A stretch of DNA of 6,320 nt, from positions 1 to 6,320 of the forward strand of contig CAYOHP010000233.1 of assembly GCA_964403795.1 (NCBI GenBank). Direction: 5' to 3'. A model generated the notes under the pieces. It was given only the letters and a program-made list of their open reading frames with translations. It was not told the origin of the DNA and did not search any database. Shown piece by piece: positions 1 through 4,037 of the stretch; positions within the stretch are counted from its first letter, which is position 1, and each line of letters starts with the position of its first letter. The stretch comes from CAYOHP01 sp964403795 [NCBI: uncultured bacterium]. Its GTDB lineage: Bacteria; Muiribacteriota; UBA6191; CAZXTJ01. A program made the translations under genes and the position numbers.

Positions 1-55
1 CGGGGTCTATCTCGATCTCCACGGACTCTTCGAATCCCGTGGGCGCAGCCGAAGC
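1..55. repeat. 55-bp direct repeat, copy 1
   Basis: This stretch is identical base for base to 157-211, an offset of 156 bp. It begins with CGGGGTCTATCTCG and ends with GGGCGCAGCCGAAGC. The copies diverge from base 56 (versus 212). Because copy 1 starts at the first base of the window, the true repeat may extend further left. No convincing coding sequence crosses it; the ORFs that do are Pro/Arg-rich readings of GC-rich DNA. It reads like a dispersed intergenic repeat of a high-GC genome, but its family is not recognised. Confidence 0.9.
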
Positions 56-104
56 CGCACGGCTCGCCGGCGGCCCGGCTTCGCCGAGCCCCCGACGACC
101 CGTA

Positions 105-231
105 GCAACCCTTCGGGTTGCCGCGGATTGCTTTGGGGGTCGAACCCCCAAACCCCCGGGGTCTATCTCGATCTCCACGGACTCTTCGAATCCCGTGGGC
201 GCAGCCGAAGCGCCTCCGGCTCCGCCGGAGG
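105..231. repeat. Cluster of three short perfect hairpins in the repeat patch
   Basis: Three perfect inverted repeats with 3-nt loops lie close together: 105-111 pairs with 115-121 (GCAACCC/GGGTTGC, loop TTC); 132-140 pairs with 144-152 (TTTGGGGGT/ACCCCCAAA, loop CGA); and 213-220 pairs with 224-231 (CCTCCGGC/GCCGGAGG, loop TCC). None is followed by a T tract on either strand, so they do not look like classic intrinsic terminators. They resemble extragenic palindromic elements of GC-rich genomes. The whole 1-285 stretch holds no supportable gene. Confidence 0.65.
157..211. repeat. 55-bp direct repeat, copy 2
   Basis: This is the second perfect copy of the 1-55 repeat. It is preceded by a long perfect hairpin (132-152) and followed immediately by another (213-231), so the repeat and hairpins may form one composite extragenic element. 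The 101 bp between the copies is not repeated within the window. Confidence 0.9.
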
Positions 232-258
232 AAACAGCGAAGGCGAAGCCCACCCGCG

Positions 259-280
259 AGCGAGCCCCTTGGGGCGAGCT
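259..280 (-). terminator. Weak hairpin downstream of the DUF5989 gene
   Basis: Just beyond the leftward stop codon (286-288), GCCCC at 264-268 faces GGGGC at 271-275. An outer AGC/GCT pair (259-261 and 278-280) is separated from this stem by a 2x2 internal loop. The position suits a transcription terminator, but the stem is short, the loop is tight and no U run follows. Treat it as tentative. Confidence 0.2.
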
Positions 281-285
281 GCAGA

Positions 286-438
286 CTAGAACAACGTATA
301 GATGAAGGGAGCGATGGCGCTTCCCTCGGCGAGGAAGAGCAGGATGCCGAGGCTGAGGAGCACCACCACGATGGGGGTCATCCACCAGAGCTTGCGCTCC
401 TTGAGGAACGCCCAGAAGTCCTTCAGGAACTCGACCAC
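286..438 (-). CDS. DUF5989 family small membrane protein
   Basis: The protein is 50 aa with a GTG start at 438-436 and a TAG stop at 288-286. It begins VVEFLKDFWAFLKERKLWW, continues into a hydrophobic membrane helix (about residues 22-38, IVVVLLSLGILLFLAE) and ends SAIAPFIYTLF. A short amphipathic FL..FW.FL.ERK.WW head, one helix and a terminal SA.APFIYTLF match what I know of the DUF5989 family. Members are about 50 aa and often sit near carbamoyltransferase and SxtJ-like genes; any such partner would lie left of this window. The molecular function is unknown. The reading frame is open upstream to a TTG at 510, giving 74 aa. I reject that start because the TTG lies inside the apparent -35 box, the extra 24 residues are low-complexity, and GGGGAG sits 7 nt before the GTG. 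Confidence is good for the family and moderate for the start. Confidence 0.85.
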   Translation of the reverse strand: MVEFLKDFWAFLKERKLWWMTPIVVVLLSLGILLFLAEGSAIAPFIYTLF

Positions 439-445
439 GCCATGG

Positions 446-451
446 CTCCCC
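446..451 (-). promoter_or_regulatory. Ribosome binding site fixing the DUF5989 start
   Basis: On the minus strand GGGGAG ends 7 nt before the GTG at 438. It supports the 50-aa product rather than the longer TTG-initiated reading, which has no comparable site in its transcribed leader. Confidence 0.6.
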
Positions 452-480
452 GAGGACGCCGCTCGGAGGGCGTCCGGATG

Positions 481-510
481 AGGATAGGCCGCTGGCCGCG
501 GGACGGTCAA
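481..510 (-). promoter_or_regulatory. Sigma70-type promoter of the DUF5989 gene
   Basis: Reading leftward, TTGACC (510-505) is followed after 18 bp by TATCCT (486-481). This matches 5 of 6 consensus bases at -35 and 4 of 6 at -10. Transcription would start near 474, leaving a leader of about 35 nt that contains the GGGGAG site and the GTG start at 438. Confidence 0.6.
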
Positions 511-517
511 ACCGCAT

Positions 518-529
518 CGCGAGCTCGCG
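518..529. promoter_or_regulatory. 12-bp perfect palindrome between divergent promoters
   Basis: CGCGAGCTCGCG is a perfect palindrome. It fills most of the 19 bp between the leftward -35 box (505-510) and the rightward -35 box (530-535), and abuts the latter directly. A dimeric regulator bound here could affect both promoters. No regulator gene is in the window, and GC-rich palindromes do arise by chance. Confidence 0.35.
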
Positions 530-559
530 TTGACGCCTTTCGGGAATGGCCTGTACCCT
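530..559 (+). promoter_or_regulatory. Sigma70-type promoter of the tRNA pair
   Basis: TTGACG (530-535) is followed after 18 bp by TACCCT (554-559). The -35 is 5 of 6 to consensus; the -10 keeps T1, A2 and T6. Transcription would begin around 566, a few bases before the tRNA at 573, with a GC-rich stretch around the start, as is common for stable-RNA promoters. The element is predicted from pattern and position only. Confidence 0.5.
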
Positions 560-572
560 TGGACTTGCCCGA

Positions 573-646
573 GGGCCTATAGCTCAGTGGGTTAGAGCTG
601 CCGGCTCATAACCGGTTGGTCGCAGGTTCGAGTCCTGCTGGGCCCA
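573..646 (+). tRNA. tRNA with CAU anticodon, probably tRNA-Ile2 (or elongator Met)
   Basis: This is a complete 74-nt cloverleaf. The acceptor stem is 573-579 with 639-645, one T·G wobble. The D stem is 582-585/595-598. The anticodon stem is 600-604/612-616 with loop CTCATAA and anticodon CAT at 607-609. The T stem is 622-626/634-638 with loop TTCGAGT. The discriminator is A646 and CCA is not encoded. A paired G1-C72 excludes initiator tRNA-Met. The ACCGGTTGGTCGC stretch after the anticodon and the GGGCC...GGCCC acceptor resemble the bacterial minor isoleucine tRNA, whose C34 is converted to lysidine by TilS so that it reads AUA. Elongator methionine tRNA is the alternative; I favour Ile2 at about two to one. 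Confidence 0.93.
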
Positions 647-702
647 TCCCCCGGGCCCGGCCGGCGAGAACCTCGACCGGCGGCGAGTCTCCGCTCTGTC
701 AC

Positions 703-775
703 GGTCCCATCGTCTAGTGGTCTAGGACGCCGCCCTTTCACGGCGAAAGCACGGGTTCGAATCCCGTTGGGACTA
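703..775 (+). tRNA. tRNA-Glu (UUC)
   Basis: This is a 73-nt cloverleaf with anticodon TTC at 737-739 in the loop CTTTCAC. The D arm (712-728, CGTCTAG...AGGAC) and the CCGCCCTTTCACGGCG anticodon arm are typical of bacterial tRNA-Glu. The T arm is 751-755/763-767 with loop TTCGAAT. The acceptor 703-709 pairs with 768-774 but has a G1·U72 wobble. The base of the anticodon stem is a C·A mismatch (C730 with A746), where GGCGG is the usual 3' strand. The discriminator is A775 and CCA is not encoded. It lies 56 nt after the CAU tRNA and is probably co-transcribed with it. Confidence 0.95.
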
Positions 776-795
776 TCTCCACCCTTCGAGGGATC

Positions 796-812
796 CCCGG
801 ACCCCTTCCGGG
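796..812 (+). terminator. Candidate terminator hairpin after tRNA-Glu
   Basis: CCCGGA (796-801) pairs with TCCGGG (807-812) around a 5-nt loop, 20 nt past the tRNA-Glu end. Only TTCCCC follows, so the U tract is poor. It may end or process the tRNA transcript ahead of the SYLF gene. Confidence 0.35.
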
Positions 813-860
813 TTCCCCATTGCGAGTCGGAGGGTAAGCTCCTACACGAGGAGGTTCGCC

Positions 861-1445
861 ATGCGATCCCTACCTGGTGTCCGGGGTCTCCCCCTGTTCC
901 TGGTCCTGGCCCTGTGCCTCGCTTCCTGGAGCCTGGCAGGGGGCTGGAAGCCAGGCAAGGCGTCCCCCCGGGCCGGCTGGACCCCTTCCCAGCTGCCCGA
1001 GATCCAGGCCACCATCGATGCCTTCGTTGCCGACGACCCGCGCCTCGAGGAGTACTTCGAGGAGGCGCACGCCTATGCCATCTTCCCCAAGGTCGGGAAG
1101 GGTGCGTTCTTCGTCGGAGGCGCCTACGGCAAGGGGCGGGTGTTCGAGCGCGGCAAGCTGATCGGCAACACCTCGCTCACCCAGGTCTCGCTCGGACTCC
1201 AGTTCGGCGGCCAGGGATACAGCGAGGTCATCTTCTTCCGCGACCGGGCCGCGCTCGACAAGTTCCGGAAGGGTCGGTCGGAGTTCAGGGCCCGGGCCTC
1301 GGCCGTGGCCGCCGATGCCGGGGCCTCGGCAGACTCCGCCTGGGAAGACGGGGTCGCGGTCTTCACCCGGACCAAGGGGGGGCTCATGGCCGAGGCTTCC
1401 CTGGGAGGCCAGGGCTTCAAGTACACCCCGCTCGCCCCGCGCTGA
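861..1445 (+). CDS. Secreted lipid-binding SYLF (Ysc84-type) domain protein
   Basis: The product is 194 aa. An ideal AGGAGG (849-854) sits 6 nt before the ATG. Residues 1-26 form a Sec-type signal peptide: Arg near the start, a hydrophobic core (LPLFLVLALCLAS) and a probable cut after SLA. The cysteine at 19 lacks a proper lipobox, so a lipoprotein is unlikely. From about residue 45 to the end lies a SYLF/Ysc84-type domain: a helical start (EIQATIDAFVADDPRLEEYFEEAHAYA is split over residues 47-73), IFPKVGKGAFFVGGAYGKG (74-92), SLGLQFGGQGYSEVIFF (110-126), DKFRKG (133-138), and VFTRTKGGLMAEASLGGQGFK (167-187). In eukaryotes the domain binds phosphoinositides; bacterial members are exported and poorly characterised, and envelope lipid binding is inferred. 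Family assignment is firm and the cellular role is unknown. It may have its own unrecognised promoter or depend on read-through from the tRNAs 85 nt upstream. Confidence 0.9.
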   Translation: MRSLPGVRGLPLFLVLALCLASWSLAGGWKPGKASPRAGWTPSQLPEIQATIDAFVADDPRLEEYFEEAHAYAIFPKVGKGAFFVGGAYGKGRVFERGKLIGNTSLTQVSLGLQFGGQGYSEVIFFRDRAALDKFRKGRSEFRARASAVAADAGASADSAWEDGVAVFTRTKGGLMAEASLGGQGFKYTPLAPR

Positions 1446-1455
1446 CCCTCGCCTC

Positions 1456-1485
1456 CGGTGCCCGGGTCGTCGTCTCCCGGGACCG
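1456..1485 (+). terminator. Candidate terminator hairpin after the SYLF gene
   Basis: CGGT (1456-1459) and CCCGGG (1461-1466) pair with CCCGGG (1476-1481) and ACCG (1482-1485). This gives 10 base pairs with one bulged G (1460) and a 9-nt loop, 10 nt after the stop codon. No T tract follows. Position and stem strength favour a 3'-end role. Confidence 0.45.
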
Positions 1486-1682
1486 CATCGGCGCCACGAC
1501 CCTTCGTCCCCGGCTCCCCCGGAGCTGTGGGAAATCGCCACATGTCGCGGGTTGTTCGGCTCCCGAGTGCGGGGTCCAGCCTGCCGAAGACTGCGACGGG
1601 ATCTTTCCTCCCCAGCCTTCCTTCCCGTCCCGAGCGGGTGTCCGGCCTCCGGCTCCTTCCGGTACCGTTTCCCCTCCTTGCT

Positions 1683-1698
1683 TGGCAAGAGACGTGCA
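1683..1698 (+). promoter_or_regulatory. Sigma54-like promoter upstream of the kinase
   Basis: TGGCAAG, 4 nt, then GTGCA compares with the sigma54 consensus TGGCACG-N4-TTGCA at 10 of 12 defined positions. The essential GG (1684-1685) and GC (1696-1697) have the required 10-nt spacing. Transcription would start near 1709, just before the GGAGGAG at 1724. No activator gene or upstream binding site is identifiable in the window. Confidence 0.35.
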
Positions 1699-1734
1699 GG
1701 CCACTGGGACCGTCCGAACCGGCGGAGGAGACCC

Positions 1735-1776
1735 ATGGCGTTGCCAAGTCGTTCCACCACCGGGTGGCGTCCTTGA
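1735..1776 (+). CDS. 13-codon ORF with strong ribosome binding site (leader peptide or frameshifted kinase start)
   Basis: GGAGGAG (1724-1730) lies 4 nt before ATG 1735, the best initiation signal between the SYLF gene and the kinase. The frame encodes MALPSRSTTGWRP and stops at TGA 1774-1776. That stop overlaps an in-frame TTG of the kinase (1773-1775) as TTGA. Either it is a leader peptide translationally coupled to the kinase, or it marks the authentic kinase start with one base missing after the ATG. One extra G at 1737-1738 would give M-G-V-A-K-S-F-H-H-R in the kinase frame, where third-position GC is already high. The sequence alone cannot decide between these. Confidence 0.3.
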   Translation: MALPSRSTTGWRP

Positions 1777-3926
1777 CCCGGCGAGACCTCGCGGCGCCTC
1801 CGATGGACGAAGGCGGGACGTCGTTCCCCCCTGCCACCCCCCAGGGGGAAACCGTGCCCGCGCCTGCGGCCTCATGGCAGGACGAGCTGGCACATCGAAC
1901 CCGCAGGACGGATCCGAGCCCGACACCCTGGTCCTCGGCCCCGGGAGCCGCATCCAAGAACGCTTCCGAGGGCGTGACGCCGACACCCCCCGGCCAGGTC
2001 CCCATCGACCCCGCACCGGATCCCGAAGCCGCCGGCCCCGAGGCTCTCCTGATCCCCGGCTTCCGTCTGGTCCGGGAGCTCGGTCGTGGCGGCATGGCGG
2101 TGGTCTTCGAGGCCTGGCAGGAATCGCTGCAGCGCCAGGTCGCCATCAAGATCCTGGCTCCCGACCTGGGCCGACGGCCCGACCTCCGCGACCGGCTCGC
2201 CCGGGAGGCGAGCGCCCTGGCCGGGCTCAACCATCCCAACGTGGTCGCCATCCATGACCGGGGAGAGACCAAGGACCGCCTCTATCTGGTGATGGAGTAC
2301 GTGGCCGGCTGGACGCTCGCCGAGATCCTCGGTTCCTGCGGAGGCCGACTCGATCCGGATGCCGCTTGCCAGGTCATGCTCCAGGTGGCCGAGGCCTTGG
2401 CCCACATCCACCAGCAGGCAGTGGTCCACCGCGACGTGAAGCCGTCGAACATCCTGGTCTCGGAGGGGGGTAGGGTCAAACTCTCCGACTTCGGCCTCGC
2501 CGGACTCGCCGGCCTCGCCGACGAATCCACGGGGACCCGCCGCTTGACCGGCAGTGGCATGGTGGTCGGCACTCTCGACTACATGGCCCCCGAGCAGCGC
2601 GAGGACAGCCACTCGGTCGACTCCCGCGCCGACCTGTACTCCTTCGGCGTGACCTTCTACGAGGCCCTCACGGGGAGCCTTCCGGTCGGCCCCTGGCGGT
2701 CGCCAGGGGAGATCGTCCCGGGGCTCGATCCCAGGATCGACCGCCTGGTCCTCGACTGTCTTCAGCGGGATCCCGCCGATCGGACCTCCCGGGCCGAGGA
2801 CCTGGTCGAGACGCTGCAGACCGTGGTCGCGTCGCACCCGGCACAGGGAGGACTCCGACCCGCCCGGTCTCCCTCGGCGCTCTGGTCCAGGGTGGAGGGC
2901 ATGCTGCTCGGGGCCGGCCGGCTCCCGGAGACGGTTCCGGGATCCCGGGCCACCACCCGGGCCGGCCCCCGCCGGGGCTGGCCCGCCGAGCGGGCGGTGG
3001 CCGCCGTCATGGTCGGTCTCCTGGTGCTGTTCGGCTCCGCCCTGCTGCTCCGGGTCCATGGCCCGATGAGTCCCGGGGACGCTACGGCCTCTCGCCCCGG
3101 CGGGGATCCGGCAGCCCGCGGCGGGTCCCCGCTCGTGTCCCGGTCGGCGGGGGACACCACGACCGAGGCCTCATGGTTCGAGTTGGTCGGAGCTCCCCAG
3201 GCTTCCCAGGTCCTCCTCCGTCCGATGACGGGTGAGGGCGTCCCCCTCCGGCTCCGATCCGACTCGGGGAGGACCCGGCTGGCACCGGGGGAGTACCACC
3301 TGTCGCTGGCGGCCGACGGTTTCGTGGGCGCGACGGATCGAATCCGGCTGGAGCCGGGCCACGAGCTCCGCTACCACTTCGCCCTCATGCCGAAGGCCGT
3401 TCCCGAACCGGTCCCGGTCTCCGTCCCGACCCCCTCCCCGGTCCCGGCCAGCCGCCGCCCGATGCCCTCGCCACCGGTTCCCCGCAAGGTCCTCTCGCCT
3501 CCCGGTACCGGTCTCCTCAAGATCGTCACGGTTCCCGAGGGAGCCCTCGCCTCGCTGGGCTCCCGGGTCCTCGGGAAGACCCCCTTGGAACTGGCCATGG
3601 AACCCGGGCGATTCCGGATCCGACTCGAAGCCCTGGGCCACGAACCCGCCGAGGCCGAGGTCCGGGTCAGCGAGGGACTGGCCTCTCGGCTCGACTGGGC
3701 CCTGGTCCGGGAACAGGGCACCCTCGAGGTGACCAGCGATCCACCTGGCGCCGAAGTCTGGGTGGACGGAGGTCGGGTGGGGACTACGCCCCTCGAAGGC
3801 GTGCGCCACGGTTTCGGACTCGTCAAGGTCGAACTGCGGCATCCGGAGCGCAAAGCGTGGTCGCGTCTGGTCCTGCTGAAGCCGGGGCAACGGGAGACGC
3901 TCCGGGTCGTGCTGCCCCCTCCCTGA
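1773..3926 (+). CDS. Transmembrane Hanks-type Ser/Thr protein kinase with PEGA domains
   Basis: A PknB-like kinase of 717 aa from the TTG at 1773. Residues 1-96 are a Pro-rich, probably disordered cytoplasmic head. Residues 97-350 form the kinase domain: glycine loop GRGGMA (104-109), VAIK lysine K126, helix-C E145, HRDVKPSN with catalytic D221 and N226, DFG 239-241, APE 272-274, helix-F D287 and R337. All are intact, so it should phosphorylate Ser/Thr; an activation loop with several Ser/Thr lies at 242-270. A basic stretch (RAGPRRGWPAER) precedes one membrane helix (408-428). Outside are a beta-rich PEGA-like module (467-538), a Pro-rich linker (543-578) and two PEGA domains (580-644 and 649-715; the second has TSDPPGAEVWVDG and GTTPLEG). 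The architecture suggests an envelope-sensing receptor kinase; the ligand is unknown. The start is unsettled: TTG 1773 overlaps the leader stop and follows a weak GGTGG, ATG 1803 lacks a ribosome site, ATG 1542 and GTG 1458 look non-coding, and ATG 1735 is out of frame. Confidence 0.9.
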   Translation: MTRRDLAAPPMDEGGTSFPPATPQGETVPAPAASWQDELAHRTRRTDPSPTPWSSAPGAASKNASEGVTPTPPGQVPIDPAPDPEAAGPEALLIPGFRLVRELGRGGMAVVFEAWQESLQRQVAIKILAPDLGRRPDLRDRLAREASALAGLNHPNVVAIHDRGETKDRLYLVMEYVAGWTLAEILGSCGGRLDPDAACQVMLQVAEALAHIHQQAVVHRDVKPSNILVSEGGRVKLSDFGLAGLAGLADESTGTRRLTGSGMVVGTLDYMAPEQREDSHSVDSRADLYSFGVTFYEALTGSLPVGPWRSPGEIVPGLDPRIDRLVLDCLQRDPADRTSRAEDLVETLQTVVASHPAQGGLRPARSPSALWSRVEGMLLGAGRLPETVPGSRATTRAGPRRGWPAERAVAAVMVGLLVLFGSALLLRVHGPMSPGDATASRPGGDPAARGGSPLVSRSAGDTTTEASWFELVGAPQASQVLLRPMTGEGVPLRLRSDSGRTRLAPGEYHLSLAADGFVGATDRIRLEPGHELRYHFALMPKAVPEPVPVSVPTPSPVPASRRPMPSPPVPRKVLSPPGTGLLKIVTVPEGALASLGSRVLGKTPLELAMEPGRFRIRLEALGHEPAEAEVRVSEGLASRLDWALVREQGTLEVTSDPPGAEVWVDGGRVGTTPLEGVRHGFGLVKVELRHPERKAWSRLVLLKPGQRETLRVVLPPP

Positions 3927-3964
3927 GGACACCGCTCGTGAGCCTGCAGGCCCCATGCAGAGCG

Positions 3965-3980
3965 GGTGAGGGACCTCACC
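3965..3980 (+). promoter_or_regulatory. Hairpin in the kinase-pseudokinase spacer
   Basis: GGTGAG (3965-3970) pairs with CTCACC (3975-3980) around the loop GGAC, 38 nt past the kinase stop. No T run follows. It could be an attenuator, an mRNA-stability element or a chance structure. The remaining spacer (3927-4020) shows no recognisable promoter. Confidence 0.25.
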
Positions 3981-4020
3981 TCCGGGACCCCAGGACGCCC
4001 CGGCGCGCGGGTACCTTTGG

Positions 4021-4037
4021 ATGCGAGGGGCTCGCAT
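4021..4037 (+). promoter_or_regulatory. Hairpin enclosing the pseudokinase start site
   Basis: ATGCGAG (4021-4027) and CTCGCAT (4031-4037) form a perfect 7-bp stem with loop GGG. It contains two in-frame ATG codons (4021 and 4036) and the GAGGGG that would serve as ribosome binding site for the second. Folding would occlude initiation, so translation may depend on unfolding or on ribosomes arriving from the kinase cistron. Confidence 0.4.

Larger units (their letters stand above)
1446..1734. other. Intergenic region between SYLF and kinase genes
   Basis: About 290 bp with no supportable gene. A kinase-frame reading is open back to a GTG at 1458. Upstream of about 1715, however, its third-codon GC content is only about 69%, close to plain composition, and its residues are featureless and Pro/Ser/Arg-rich. 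I therefore treat it as non-coding. It holds the hairpin at 1456-1485, a small CTTGC/GCAAG hairpin at 1677-1689, a sigma54-like element at 1683-1698 and a strong Shine-Dalgarno sequence at 1724-1730. Confidence 0.6.

Noticed and set aside
28-41. TTCGAATCCCGT shared by the 55-bp repeat and the tRNA-Glu T arm, suggesting a tRNA-derived attachment site
   Set aside because: A 12-nt match is expected by chance at this window size, the flanks cannot form a T stem, and no integrase is present.
118-582. 154-aa plus-strand ORF
   Set aside because: It runs through the repeat patch, antisense to the DUF5989 gene, across both promoters and into the tRNA.
813-848. Possible sigma70 promoter for the SYLF gene (TTCCCC...TAAGCT, or TTGCGA...TACACG)
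   Set aside because: The matches are only about half of consensus, and the second would start transcription inside the ribosome binding site.
915-920. Lipoprotein cysteine in the SYLF signal peptide (Cys19)
   Set aside because: The preceding residues are L-A-L, which do not fit a lipobox requiring a small residue at -1. A normal signal peptidase I site after SLA fits better.
767-2257. 496-aa plus-strand ORF
   Set aside because: It overlaps tRNA-Glu, the SYLF gene and the kinase catalytic domain in another frame, with Arg/Pro/Gly-rich composition typical of GC-rich off-frame reading.
1124-3059. Long minus-strand ORFs (1124-2272, 1417-2016, 1872-3059)
   Set aside because: They are shadows of the SYLF and kinase genes: low-complexity, no motifs, and contradicted by the intact kinase on the plus strand.
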